Source of the DNA: DAHUYF01 sp035509275
GTDB lineage: Bacteria; Pseudomonadota; Alphaproteobacteria; ATCC43930; CGMCC-115725
Assembly: GCA_035509275.1 (NCBI GenBank)
Contig: DATJLU010000219.1
Location: forward strand, 40,621-104,620
Direction of reading: 5' to 3'
Length of the DNA: 64,000 bases
A program made the translations under genes and the position numbers. Shown here in pieces: positions 23,931 through 32,610 of this stretch (position 1 is its first letter; each line of letters opens with the position of its first letter). A model generated the notes under the pieces. That model saw only the letters and a program-made list of their open reading frames with translations. It did not search any database and was not told the origin of the DNA.

Positions 23931-24587
23931 ATGGCTCAGGATCTCGTCTCGGCAGCGCCGGGAGCGTCTCTCGCCGAAGCGATGTCGCATTTGCGGACCG
24001 AGCTCGAGCGCGCCGTCAAATTCGACAGCGTCAAAGCCATCCGCGACCAGGCCGAAGCGCTGCGCGGCTATGCCAAGTCCATCGGCGCGGCCCAATCGGC
24101 GCTCAATTCCATTGCCGAAATCAAGCTCCGCGCCGAGCGGCGGATGGGGAGGGAGATCGCCAGCTTCACCTTGAATGTCGGCGGCCGTCCGCCAAGAACC
24201 GGTGACGGCGTGTCCCCGGTTTCGCCGCCGACGCTGAGCGAGCTCGGCATCCACAAGAAATGGTCCCAGCGCTGGCAGACCTTGGCACGCATGCCGGCGG
24301 CGGAGTTCGAAACCTATCTCATCGGCATCAAACGCAGCGGCGAGGAATTGACCGCGGCGGGCCTCTACCGCGCCGCGCGCAAGCTGGAGAAGGGCGGCGC
24401 AGCCGCTGCCGCGGACCCGGCCGGCAATTGCGTTCCAGTGCGGCGGCAGCTGCGCGCTTTGGAACGGGCGTGGCTTCGCGCCAGCGACGCCGCGCGCCGC
24501 GCCTTCGTCGAAAAGCACCTCGCCGACCTCGCCGGCCGCCCCGCCTATGAGCGCAATGTCGTGCCGCTGACGGTTGCCGGGCGCTGA
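23931..24587 (+). CDS. Conserved hypothetical protein (phage/chromosome-associated helical type)
   Basis: A 218-residue protein. The segment KFDSVKAIRDQAEALRGYAKSIGAAQSALNSIAEIKLRAERRMGREI followed by GGRPP and PTLSELGIHKKWSQRWQTLARMP matches the pattern of widespread phage- and island-borne proteins in which a helical IRAERRLGE block precedes a GRP loop and a predicted helix-turn-helix (LSELGI..S.R.Q.LA.MP). DNA binding is plausible but not shown. Ribosome binding site CGGAGG; alone on its strand, convergent with the HtrA gene. Confidence 0.65.
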   Translation: MAQDLVSAAPGASLAEAMSHLRTELERAVKFDSVKAIRDQAEALRGYAKSIGAAQSALNSIAEIKLRAERRMGREIASFTLNVGGRPPRTGDGVSPVSPPTLSELGIHKKWSQRWQTLARMPAAEFETYLIGIKRSGEELTAAGLYRAARKLEKGGAAAAADPAGNCVPVRRQLRALERAWLRASDAARRAFVEKHLADLAGRPAYERNVVPLTVAGR

Positions 24588-24602
24588 TCCCGGCCGGTCT
24601 GA

Positions 24603-26111
24603 TCAGCCCGCGCCGTCCGGCTTCTTGCGCGTCAGCACCAGGTAATGGGGGGTGCCTTGGCGGTTGACCAGGAGCAGCGCCGTATCGCGCGCCTCCGCCA
24701 GCTTGCGCGCCACTTGCTCGGGCGTCGTCACCGGCTGACGGCCGATCGACTGAATCACGTCGCCGGGGACCAGATCGAGCTCGGCAAACGGGCTGTCGGT
24801 GTCGATGCCGGTCACCAGAACGCCCTTTACCCCTGGCGACAGCTGGAGACGCCGGCGCAGCGCGTCGGTGAGCGGCGCGAGGCTGAGCCCCAGCGCCGTC
24901 ACTTCTTGCGGCTCCTGCGGCTCGGTCGTACGCGTCGCCGCGGCGCTTTGCTCGGGCAAGCGCTCGACGGTCACCGATAGCGACAGCGGCTTGCCGTTGC
25001 GCCAGAGATCGACCGTGGCGCTGCTCCCGATCGGCGCCGCGGCGGTGAGCAGCGGCAGGTCGTGCACCCTCTCGATCGCGTGGCCGTTGAAGGCACGGAT
25101 GACGTCGCCGCCGCGGATGCCCGCCTTGGCCGCCGGGCCGCCGGGGCTGACATCGGCGACGAGCGCTCCGGTTGGCTCGGGCAGGTGGAGCGCTTTGGCG
25201 AGTTCGGGCGTCACCTCTTGAATATGGACGCCGAGCCAGCCGCGCTCGATATGCCCATGCGCCCTCAGCTCGTCGATGATCGGCTTGGCGCGGTTGGAGG
25301 GGATGGCGAAGCCGACGCCGACGGAGCCGCCGCTCGGCGAATAGATGGCGGTGTTGATGCCGATCACGTTGCCGGCGAGATTGAACGTCGGACCGCCGGA
25401 ATTGCCGCGGTTGATCGACGCGTCGATCTGCAGGAAATCATCATAGGGTCCGGCATGAATGTCGCGGCCGCGCGCCGAGACGATGCCGAAACCGACCGTG
25501 CCGCCCAGACCGAAGGGATTGCCGATCGGCATCACCCAGTCGCCGACGCGAACCGCTTCGCTGTCGCCCCAGCCGACATAGGGCAGGGGTGTCGAGCTCT
25601 CGATCTTGAGCAGTGCGAGATCCGTCAACTCGTCGCGGCCGACGATCCGCGCGGGATGCGCGCTCTGGTCCTGAAACAGCACGGTGACGCGCTCGGCATC
25701 GGCAATGACGTGCTCGTCGGTCACGATGTAGCCGGCAGGGTCGATGATGAAGCCGGAACCGAGCGCGATGCGGCGCAACGCCGGCGGCGTCGGGGCGGCG
25801 CCGGGCGCGTGTTGACCGAAAAAGCGGCGCAGGAATTCGTCAAACGGCATCGGCGCGCCTTGGTCCTCATCGTCTTGCTCGTCACTCGCCGCGCCTGATT
25901 TCTCGCGCACGGCGATGCTCACCACCGCCGGCATCACTTTGTCGACGAGCGGCGCGAAGCTCGGCAACGGTGATTGCGCGGCCGGCGCGTCGTCGCAGCC
26001 CGCCAGCGCGCCGCTCAGAGCGAGATAGAAGAGCGCAAGAAAAACGCCGAGCGGTCTCCCGCGAAAGCGCCGCGTCCCCTGCGCGAAGGCGCTGCCGGTC
26101 AATCGCATCAT
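24603..26111 (-). CDS. HtrA/Deg-family serine protease, predicted lipoprotein
   Basis: A periplasmic trypsin-fold protease with two PDZ domains (502 residues). With numbering from the TTG at 26114, the catalytic triad is H135 (VTDEHVIAD), D165 (ELTDLALLKIE) and S239 (NRGNSGGP). PDZ1 starts near GWLGVHIQEV and PDZ2 near GVLVTGIDTDSPFAELDLVPGDVI. The N-terminus ends in a lipobox LAGC followed by DD, so the protein is likely lipidated, and aspartate at +2 suggests inner-membrane retention. The usual TNNHVI motif is TDEHVI here. ATG at 26111 or 26108 is the likely start. Role: envelope protein quality control. Confidence 0.93.
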   Translation of the reverse strand: MMRLTGSAFAQGTRRFRGRPLGVFLALFYLALSGALAGCDDAPAAQSPLPSFAPLVDKVMPAVVSIAVREKSGAASDEQDDEDQGAPMPFDEFLRRFFGQHAPGAAPTPPALRRIALGSGFIIDPAGYIVTDEHVIADAERVTVLFQDQSAHPARIVGRDELTDLALLKIESSTPLPYVGWGDSEAVRVGDWVMPIGNPFGLGGTVGFGIVSARGRDIHAGPYDDFLQIDASINRGNSGGPTFNLAGNVIGINTAIYSPSGGSVGVGFAIPSNRAKPIIDELRAHGHIERGWLGVHIQEVTPELAKALHLPEPTGALVADVSPGGPAAKAGIRGGDVIRAFNGHAIERVHDLPLLTAAAPIGSSATVDLWRNGKPLSLSVTVERLPEQSAAATRTTEPQEPQEVTALGLSLAPLTDALRRRLQLSPGVKGVLVTGIDTDSPFAELDLVPGDVIQSIGRQPVTTPEQVARKLAEARDTALLLVNRQGTPHYLVLTRKKPDGAG

Positions 26112-26296
26112 CAATGACGCGCTCCCTGTGTTCGATCGCGGCGCTGAAGGTGCGGGTTGCGCGCTCGCTTTGGGTCTCCTGTCGCGGTCGCTGCCGATGA
26201 ATGCTAACCTGATGCTACTGCTGCTCGTTGACTTGGATCAACGCGCGGCTCGCGCAATCCGTCCGAAACTGTTCGCGTCATCCGCAGGGAAATGCC

Positions 26297-26734
26297 ATGG
26301 CCGAAGACGAAAACGAAGCAGACGGCATCGAACTGGACGTCAGCGTCGAGAAGGTCTGCTACATCATCATCAAGGCGCGCGAGTTCGATGCCAAGGTCGA
26401 TGCCGTCGAGCCCGATGCCGGCTCGAATCCAGGCGATGATGGGGAGCGCATCGTGCTCGAGGATTACGCGGACGATCTGACCTTGCAGGAGCTGCGCGAC
26501 GCGATCGACGCCCTCAACGAGGACGAGGCGATCGATGTGATCGCGATGGCCTGGGTCGGTCGCGGCGATTTCGATGTCGAGGAGTGGGAGGAGGCGCGCG
26601 CGCTCGCCTCCGAGCGGCACCGCTTGCGCTCTTCCGCCTATCTTACGGGCATGCCGACGCTTGGCGATTTTCTCGAGGAAGGGCTGAGCCTGCTGGGCTT
26701 TTCCTGCGAGGATTTCGAGATCGGCCGGCTCTGA
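26297..26734 (+). CDS. DUF3775 domain protein
   Basis: A 145-residue acidic cytoplasmic protein. LDVSVEKVCYIIIKAREFDAKVDAVEPD, LTLQELRDAIDALNEDEAIDVIAMAWVGRGDFDVEEWEEAR and YLTGMPTLGDFLEEGLSLLG match the alphaproteobacterial DUF3775 family over its full length. The ATG at 26297 follows GCAGGGAAA. The family has no established function. It is divergent from the protease gene. Confidence 0.82.
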   Translation: MAEDENEADGIELDVSVEKVCYIIIKAREFDAKVDAVEPDAGSNPGDDGERIVLEDYADDLTLQELRDAIDALNEDEAIDVIAMAWVGRGDFDVEEWEEARALASERHRLRSSAYLTGMPTLGDFLEEGLSLLGFSCEDFEIGRL

Positions 26735-26752
26735 CCGCCGGCGCGGGTCGCA

Positions 26753-27115
26753 TCAGGACAGCGGCTGATAGCCGGCCGCGGGATGCCAGGTGCTGGGATC
26801 GAGCCGATGCGTGTGCAGCCGGCGGATCCAGGCTTGCGGCTCGAGGAACTGCACGCCGATGGCATCGTCGCGCCGCCAGACGATGTCGGCGCCGATCGTG
26901 CCGACGCATTCGATATGGAGCCAGACCCGGCCCGAGGCCGCGAGCGCGCCGCTGAGATGAACGCGGGCGCCGCCGGTCGAAATATCGAGGATCGTGCAGG
27001 AGATGCGGCCGGCGGACGAGACCAGCTCGGCCGGCCAGTTGGTCTTCCAGCGGCGGCCGGGCGCCGCGTCCTCGCCCTCGGGCCGTCTCAGCCTGCGGAC
27101 GTTGTCGATCGGCAT
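26753..27115 (-). CDS. PilZ domain protein
   Basis: A 120-residue protein carrying a PilZ c-di-GMP binding fold: RRW near residue 21 in place of the RxxxR arginines, then the signature DISTGGARVHLSG and a distal VGVQFLEP-like strand (IGVQFLEPQ). The first arginine block is GRRWKTNWPAEL, compatible with but not a perfect RxxxR motif. Likely an effector or adaptor of c-di-GMP signalling. It lies 13 bases upstream of a small gene on the same strand. Confidence 0.8.
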   Translation of the reverse strand: MPIDNVRRLRRPEGEDAAPGRRWKTNWPAELVSSAGRISCTILDISTGGARVHLSGALAASGRVWLHIECVGTIGADIVWRRDDAIGVQFLEPQAWIRRLHTHRLDPSTWHPAAGYQPLS

Positions 27116-27127
27116 TGTCTCCGCCTG

Positions 27128-27322
27128 CTAGCGCCCGGAAGCGCGCCGGCGAACCCGCAGGATATCGGCGGCGAGGCTGCGGTATTGTCCCCCCGGCAGC
27201 TCCGGCCCGTAAAAGCGTCGGGCCAGCGCCGTCATATGCGCGCGCAAAATCGGCTTTTTCGCGGGCCGGGCGGTGCCCGCGGGCAGACGGTCGCCGAGGT
27301 GATAGTGTGACCCTTCGGTCAT
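27128..27322 (-). CDS. Small hypothetical basic protein
   Basis: From the ATG at 27322 a 64-residue basic protein (MTEGSHYHLGDRLP ... ADILRVRRRASGR), with GGAGGAGA-like purines just upstream on the minus strand. It directly precedes the PilZ gene and is probably co-transcribed. No known domain. Confidence 0.5.
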   Translation of the reverse strand: MTEGSHYHLGDRLPAGTARPAKKPILRAHMTALARRFYGPELPGGQYRSLAADILRVRRRASGR

Positions 27323-27402
27323 TGTTGTCTCCTCCCGATTACGGTCGGCCAAGACAAAAGCTTAAACAGGCGTTAATCACAAGTGCATTCGCGAGGGAAT
27401 TG

Positions 27403-27416
27403 CGTAAAATTTTACG
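27403..27416. promoter_or_regulatory. Perfect 14-base palindrome in a divergent promoter region
   Basis: CGTAAAATTTTACG is a perfect palindrome in an AT-rich island (27350-27420) between the minus-strand gene starting at 27322 and the NUDIX gene starting at 27583. It is a plausible operator for a dimeric regulator. Confidence 0.42.
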
Positions 27417-27582
27417 TTTCAGGAAGTATTCGCCCAGGGCGCGTGTTGCACTGCGGCAATTTCATCTTGAGGGGGCTCCTTCGGGGCGAGCGCGCAATAC
27501 TTTAGGGGTGTAGGCCCTTGCCGGGCCCTTGCGGCGGCGGGCGCCGGTTGCGGTTTCGGTGCGGAGCCGTCATGAAAGCCCG

Positions 27583-28053
27583 ATGCGCACCCTGGTCGAT
27601 GCCTGCTATCGGCTCGCCTTTCGCTTGGGCTACCGCGTCATGCGGCTGTGGTGGTTTCTGTGGCGCCCCGCTCACCGCGGCGCGCTCGTGGCGGTATGGC
27701 ATGAGGGGCGCGTGCTGATGCTGCGCCAATCCTATCGCCGCACGCTGGATTTTCCCGGCGGCGGGCTCGGCACCGGCGAGGCGCCGCGCGCCGGCGCCTG
27801 CCGCGAATTGGCCGAGGAAGTCGGCCTCGACATCGCGCCCGAGGCGCTGCAGCTCGCGCACGAGATGACGGCGCTCTGGGATTGGCGGTACGACCATGTC
27901 GCGATCTTCGAGCTTCGCCTGGCCGCGAGCCCGCGGTTGCGTCCCGATCGCCGCGAAATCGTCGCCGCCGAATTCATGGCGCCCGCCGCGGTGCTCGCCG
28001 GCGAGATCTCGCCTTTCGTGCGCGCTTACCTCGCCGCCACCGCCATGGCATAG
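27583..28053 (+). CDS. NUDIX hydrolase
   Basis: A 156-residue pyrophosphohydrolase of the NUDIX superfamily. The full NUDIX box is present: GGLGTGEAPRAGACRELAEEVGL matches G-x5-E-x7-REU-xEE-xGU. A basic, aromatic N-terminus (YRVMRLWWFLWRP) is typical of a subgroup. The start MRTLVDACY at 27583 was chosen over an in-frame GTG/TTG further up; 24 bases separate it from the thioesterase gene that follows. The substrate is unknown, likely a nucleotide or diphosphate. Confidence 0.86.
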   Translation: MRTLVDACYRLAFRLGYRVMRLWWFLWRPAHRGALVAVWHEGRVLMLRQSYRRTLDFPGGGLGTGEAPRAGACRELAEEVGLDIAPEALQLAHEMTALWDWRYDHVAIFELRLAASPRLRPDRREIVAAEFMAPAAVLAGEISPFVRAYLAATAMA

Positions 28054-28078
28054 TCGCCGCAGCCCGGAAGGAGACAGC

Positions 28079-28942
28079 ATGGCCGAAGCAGGCATCCGCG
28101 CCGAGACCTATCGCAGCGTCGTCGCGGCCTGGGAATGCGATGTGATGGGGCATCTCACCATCGCCTACTACTTCGACCGCTTCGCCGATGCTGCCTTCAA
28201 CCTCATCGAGAGCTTGGCGCCGGGCATGCCGCCGGGCGCCGCCTGGCGCAGCAGCGATGTGCTCGTCCGCTACCAGAAGGAGCTGCGCGCCGGCGACGGT
28301 CTCGTCGGGCGCAGCGGCGTCATCGGCGGCGAGGGCGATAGCCTCACGCTGGGACATGAGTTCGTCGATGCCGCGAGCGGCGAGGTGACGACCCTGGTTG
28401 AGCATCGCCTTGCGGCACGGGCCCTGCCTTATGGCGGGCCGAGCGAGGCGCGGCGGGCGCTCGCCGAAGCGGTGACGCCCTGGACGAGCCCCGGCTTCGA
28501 CCCGCTGCCGGAGCCCTCGGCCGGCGCGCGCATGATCGACAGCGGCCGCGACCGGGTGAAAGCCTCCGAAGTGGACGAGCGGGGTGAGCTTGCGCTCTCC
28601 GGCTATGTCCATCGTTTCGCCCATGCCTGCCTCCACGTCTGCGGCGCCTTCGGCATGACACCCGCCTACATGCGCGAGCATCGCCGCGGCTTTTCCACCT
28701 TCGAAACGCGGCTCCATCTGCTCGCGCCGCCGCCGGGCGCGGGCGATGGCCTGGCGCTGACGAGCCGGTTGATCGCGGCCGGCAATTCGTCGCTGCGCAT
28801 GCTGCATGAGCTGCGCCTCGCCAAGTCGGGCGACCGCGTTGCGCGCTTCTATCAGTCGGGCGTCCATTTCGACCTCGAAGCGCGCCGCTCGGCACCCCTG
28901 CCGCCCGCCCTGCGCGAACGCGCGCTGGCACTGTTGGGCTGA
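28079..28942 (+). CDS. Double hot-dog thioesterase-family protein
   Basis: A 287-residue protein with two hot-dog modules: the first, AWECDVMGHLTIAYYFDRFADAAF, has the D-x-M-G-H-L-x-x-x-x-Y pattern of 4HBT thioesterases, followed by VRYQKELRAGDGLVGRSGV; the second begins near DERGELALSGYVHRFAHACLHVCGAFG. A ribosome binding site AAGGAGA precedes the ATG at 28079. It probably acts on an acyl-CoA; the exact acyl group is not readable. Confidence 0.8.
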   Translation: MAEAGIRAETYRSVVAAWECDVMGHLTIAYYFDRFADAAFNLIESLAPGMPPGAAWRSSDVLVRYQKELRAGDGLVGRSGVIGGEGDSLTLGHEFVDAASGEVTTLVEHRLAARALPYGGPSEARRALAEAVTPWTSPGFDPLPEPSAGARMIDSGRDRVKASEVDERGELALSGYVHRFAHACLHVCGAFGMTPAYMREHRRGFSTFETRLHLLAPPPGAGDGLALTSRLIAAGNSSLRMLHELRLAKSGDRVARFYQSGVHFDLEARRSAPLPPALRERALALLG

Positions 28943-29383
28943 AATCTCGCCGCTGTAAGAAGCCCCTCCCCCCTTGAGGGGGAGGGTTGGAGGGGGGACG
29001 CGCGAAGCGCAAACAAGGAACCGCAAGTAGGGATATTGGAGCGCCCGCGGCAGGCGGCGGAGCCTGCGGCACCCCCCACCCGGCGGCGCTGGCGCGCCGC
29101 CGACCTCCCCCTCAAGGGGGGAGGGGAAAATCACGACTCGGACCGGAGGCGCACGCTGATCGCCTCGATTGAAACGAACATGGAGCGGCCGGCGTTCGCG
29201 TATCCCGTGCAATGCCTGGGGCTGAAGGCAGGGCCGGGGTCTAGCACGTTGATTTCACGTGCGAGACGACGAGGATTTGACTAAAATTTAACCAAAGCGG
29301 CCGCAATCTGGCAGAATGTTGCGCGGAGCGTTTGCCAGAACGCTCGCGGATCGTTTCGGTACCGAATTGCTGAAGAGAGTGCC
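28943..29383. other. Intergenic region with two G/C-rich palindromes
   Basis: About 440 bases. Two palindromic elements of the CCCTCCCCCTTGAGGGGG type lie at 28964-28987 and 29105-29126. The rest includes short frames only. AT-rich sequence just before the transglycosylase gene (29280-29375) probably holds its promoter, with GAAGAGAG as ribosome binding site. Confidence 0.5.
28963..29128. repeat. Pair of extragenic palindromic repeats
   Basis: CCCTCCCCCCTTGAGGGGGAGGG at the left and CTCCCCCTCAAGGGGGGAGG at the right form hairpins, and the two hairpins are themselves near-inverses of each other. The middle carries further alanine-rich GC sequence (GGCGGCGCTGGCGCGCCGCC). This is the type of dispersed extragenic palindrome common in alphaproteobacterial genomes. 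No transposase is present. Confidence 0.7.
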
Positions 29384-30358
29384 GTGTTCGCTCGCCGTCT
29401 GATCGTCGCCCTGGTGCTTCTCGCCGGCGCCGCCGCCACCGCTCCGGCGCAGGCGGCCGACGAGGATTTTGCCGTTTGGCTCGCCGGACTGCGCCAGGAA
29501 GCGCTGGCCGATGGCATTCGCCCGGTCACGCTCGACCGCGCGCTTGCCGGGATCACGCCGCTGCCGCGGGTCATCGAGCTCGACCGCCAGCAACCCGAGA
29601 CGACAATCACCTATCAGGATTACCTGAGCCACGTGGTGAGCCCCGAGCGGCGCCGCGCAGCGCGGGACAAGCTCGAGCAGAACCGCGCGCTGTTGGACGC
29701 GATCGGCCAGCGCTATGGGGTGCAGCCTCGCTTCATCGTCGCGCTGTGGGGCATCGAGACCAGCTTCGGCCAGGCCACCGGCCGGTTTCCGGTCATCGCC
29801 GCGTTGGCGACGCTGGCCTATGATGGCAGGCGCAGCGCCTTCTTCCGCACGGAGTTGATCAACGCTCTGCGCATCGTGGATGAGGACGATGTCGACCCCA
29901 AGGAGATGCTGGGCTCGTGGGCCGGCGCCATGGGTCAGAGCCAGTTCATGCCCTCGAGCTTCCTGCTTTATGCGGTGAGCTACAGCGGCGACGGAAGGCG
30001 CGATATCTGGCATCGCCGGGCGGATGTCTTCGCCTCGATCGCCAACTACCTCGCTCAATCGGGCTGGCGCGGCGACGAGACCTGGGGCCGGCGGGTGAGC
30101 CTGCCCAAGCGCTTCAATGCGGCACTCCTCGGCATTGGCGTCAAGCGGTCGCTCGCCGAGTGGCGCCGCCTCGGGGTTCGCCGCGCCGATGGCGGCCCCT
30201 TGCCACAGAGCCCGACCGAAGCGTCGATCCTGCGGCCGGGCGGCGGCGACGGGCCAGCGATCCTGGTCTACGGTAATTACCGCGTGCTGCTCAAATGGAA
30301 CAGCTCGAATTACTTCGCCAGCGCGGTTGGGCTGCTTGCCGATAGTATGGGACGATAG
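29384..30358 (+). CDS. Lytic murein transglycosylase (MltB family)
   Basis: Cleaves the glycan strands of peptidoglycan, leaving 1,6-anhydro-MurNAc. A 324-residue precursor with a GTG start and a Sec signal (VALVLLAGAAATAPAQA). The catalytic glutamate is E125 in ALWGIETSFGQ; downstream AMGQSQFMPSSFLLYA and the Y-x-GDG-x-RDIW block are MltB signatures. No lipobox, so it is a soluble periplasmic form. A C-terminal domain (KWNSSNYFASAVGLLAD) matches the usual end of the family. Followed by rlpA after 37 bases. Confidence 0.92.
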   Translation: MFARRLIVALVLLAGAAATAPAQAADEDFAVWLAGLRQEALADGIRPVTLDRALAGITPLPRVIELDRQQPETTITYQDYLSHVVSPERRRAARDKLEQNRALLDAIGQRYGVQPRFIVALWGIETSFGQATGRFPVIAALATLAYDGRRSAFFRTELINALRIVDEDDVDPKEMLGSWAGAMGQSQFMPSSFLLYAVSYSGDGRRDIWHRRADVFASIANYLAQSGWRGDETWGRRVSLPKRFNAALLGIGVKRSLAEWRRLGVRRADGGPLPQSPTEASILRPGGGDGPAILVYGNYRVLLKWNSSNYFASAVGLLADSMGR

Positions 30359-30395
30359 TAATCTACACAAGATGTAGGATGCACCCTATCGAGCC

Positions 30396-31367
30396 ATGAG
30401 CCGCCGCCTCGTTCAGCACCTTGTCATCATCGGCCTCATGGCGGGGCTGGCGGCTTGCGCCGGGCACAGTCCAACGCCCTCGGCTGCGAACCGCGGGCAA
30501 GGCACCTACAAGGTCGGCGATCCCTATGAGATCGACGGCGTCTGGTACTACCCGCATGAGGATTGGAGCTACGACCAGACCGGCATCGCCTCCTGGTATG
30601 GCGAGGATTTCCACGGCAAATACACCGCCAATGGCGAGATCTTCGATCTCAATGCCTTGACCGCGGCCCACAAGACCTTGCCGATGCCGTGCGTCGTCCA
30701 GGTGACCAATCTCGAGAATGGCCGCTCGATCCAGCTTCGCGTCAACGACCGCGGCCCCTATGTTGCCGGTCGGATCATCGACGTCTCGCGCCGCGCGGCA
30801 CAGCTCCTCGGCTTCGAGGCGCAGGGCACGGCCAAGGTGGAAGTCAAGATCCTGGTGCCGCAGAGCATCCAGGTGGCGAGCCTGGCGCGCCATGGCGGCG
30901 GCGCCTCGCCGCCCAATCCGGCCTATGCCGCGCCGGTGGCGCCCGTGCTGGCGCAGACGCTGCAGCCGGCACCCGACACGCGCCTCGCCGCGGCCGAGCC
31001 GCAACCGGCCCCGCCGCCCGCGCCCGCACCGCAACCCGCGCCTGTCGCTGCGGCGCCGGCACCGCTCCCGGCGCCGGTGCCTGTCCCGGCCGCCGCGCCG
31101 ATGCCCGCGGCGCTGGTCACGGTCGTGCCGGTCAAGCCGAGCCAGATCTACATCCAGGCCGGCGCCTTCGCCGTGCCTGGTAACGCGCAGAAGGTGAAGA
31201 GCCGCCTCGACCGGCTTGGCACCGTCAATGTGACCGGCGCCACAATCAACGGCATTCAGATCTATCGCGTCCGGCTCGGCCCCATCGGCAGCGTCGACGA
31301 GGCCGACAAGCTGCTCGACCGCGTGCTCGCCACCGGGATCAGCGAGGCGCGTATCATCGTCGATTGA
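30396..31367 (+). CDS. rlpA: RlpA-family septal ring lytic transglycosylase with SPOR domain
   Basis: A 323-residue lipoprotein: lipobox LAAC (C21), a double-psi beta-barrel domain (about 60-150: GIASWYGEDFHGKYTANGEIFD, LRVNDRGPYVAGRIIDVSRRAAQLLGF) and, after a long Pro/Ala linker rich in APAP (about 150-245), a SPOR domain (QIYIQAGAFAVPGNAQKVKSRL...YRVRLGPIGSVDEADKLL). SPOR binds denuded glycan at the division septum. The Asp of RVNDRGPY is the likely catalytic aspartate. It precedes the D,D-carboxypeptidase gene; all four genes from 29384 handle cell wall or DNA precursors. Confidence 0.94.
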   Translation: MSRRLVQHLVIIGLMAGLAACAGHSPTPSAANRGQGTYKVGDPYEIDGVWYYPHEDWSYDQTGIASWYGEDFHGKYTANGEIFDLNALTAAHKTLPMPCVVQVTNLENGRSIQLRVNDRGPYVAGRIIDVSRRAAQLLGFEAQGTAKVEVKILVPQSIQVASLARHGGGASPPNPAYAAPVAPVLAQTLQPAPDTRLAAAEPQPAPPPAPAPQPAPVAAAPAPLPAPVPVPAAAPMPAALVTVVPVKPSQIYIQAGAFAVPGNAQKVKSRLDRLGTVNVTGATINGIQIYRVRLGPIGSVDEADKLLDRVLATGISEARIIVD

Positions 31368-31467
31368 TGCGTGGGCCCCAGATCATAATTTCGGCGCATT
31401 CCCTCGGTAGAGCGGAATTGGCCGAGTGGTGGCGCCAGTGGCGCCGATGTTAGCGAGTGTGACTCTC

Positions 31468-32610
31468 ATGAAGAACCTGTTGTTGCCGGCGTTGTTTGTC
31501 GCCACTCTCTCTCTGGCGGTGCCGGCCACCGCCGACGAGCCCGCCTTCGATACCACGGCGCGCAACGCCATCGTCATCGACTACACGACGGGCGCCGTAA
31601 TGCTCGACAAGAATGCCGATCAGCGCATTCCGACGGCGTCGATGAGCAAGATCATGACGGCTTACACCGTCTATGGCTATCTCACCTCGGGCAAGGCCAA
31701 GCTCGACGACATGCTGCCGGTGAGCGAGGCGGCCTGGCGCACCGGCGGTTCCAAGATGTTCGTGCCTTACCCGGGCGAGGTGAAGGTCGAGGATCTGCTC
31801 CAAGGCATGATCATCCAATCCGGCAACGATGCGTGTATCGTGCTGGCCGAAGGCCTTGCCGGCAGTCAGCAGGCCTTCGTCGAGAAGATGAACGAGAACG
31901 CCAAGAAGCTCGGGCTCACGAACAGCCATTTCGGCGATGTCGACGGCTTGCCGACGCCCGACCATTACATGTCGGTGCGTGACCTCGCGACCTTGTCGCG
32001 CGACCTCATCCATGACTATCCGCAATTCTATAAATACGAGGCCGAGAAGGAGTACACCTACAACGGCATCAAGCAGGGCAATCGCAACCCGCTGCTCTAC
32101 AAGGATCTCGGCGCCGACGGCATCAAGACCGGCCATACCGACGAGGCGGGCTATGGCCTTGTCGGCTCCGCGGTGCGCAATGGCCGCCGCATCATCTTCG
32201 TGCTCGCGGGCATGCAGAGCATGAAGGAGCGGGCGCAAGAGGGCGAGCGCGTGCTCGACTGGGCGTTCCGCAATTTCAACGACTATACCATCGTCAAAGC
32301 CGGCGAGCCGATCGACCAGGCGCCGGTCTGGATGGGCGTCGCGCAGACGGTGCCTGTGGCTCCGACCAAGGACGCGGTGCTGACGTTGGCGCGGGGCGCG
32401 CGCAAAGACCTGAAAGTGACCGCGGTTTATGACGGCACGGTCAAGGCGCCGGTGGAAAAGGGCCAGACGATCGGCAAGCTCGTCATCACCGCGCCCGACA
32501 ACGACCCCATCGATATCCCGCTGCAGACGACCGAAGCCGTCGATCGGCTCGGCCCGCTGCAGCGCATGGCAGAGACGGCGGGATATCTGCTGTGGGGCGG
32601 AAAGCGCTGA
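31468..32610 (+). CDS. dacC: D-alanyl-D-alanine carboxypeptidase (PBP5/6 family)
   Basis: Trims the terminal D-alanine of peptidoglycan pentapeptides. Three active-site motifs are in order: SMSK (S58-K61), SGN (S118-N120) and KTG (K220-G222), with a C-terminal PBP5-type domain (about 275-365) and an amphipathic membrane-anchoring end GYLLWGGK. The start at 31468 gives the signal MKNLLLPALFVATLSLAVPATA; ATG 31426 and 31447 are alternatives. It overlaps tmk by about 18 bases, so tmk may be translationally coupled. Gene symbol by family only. Confidence 0.92.
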   Translation: MKNLLLPALFVATLSLAVPATADEPAFDTTARNAIVIDYTTGAVMLDKNADQRIPTASMSKIMTAYTVYGYLTSGKAKLDDMLPVSEAAWRTGGSKMFVPYPGEVKVEDLLQGMIIQSGNDACIVLAEGLAGSQQAFVEKMNENAKKLGLTNSHFGDVDGLPTPDHYMSVRDLATLSRDLIHDYPQFYKYEAEKEYTYNGIKQGNRNPLLYKDLGADGIKTGHTDEAGYGLVGSAVRNGRRIIFVLAGMQSMKERAQEGERVLDWAFRNFNDYTIVKAGEPIDQAPVWMGVAQTVPVAPTKDAVLTLARGARKDLKVTAVYDGTVKAPVEKGQTIGKLVITAPDNDPIDIPLQTTEAVDRLGPLQRMAETAGYLLWGGKR

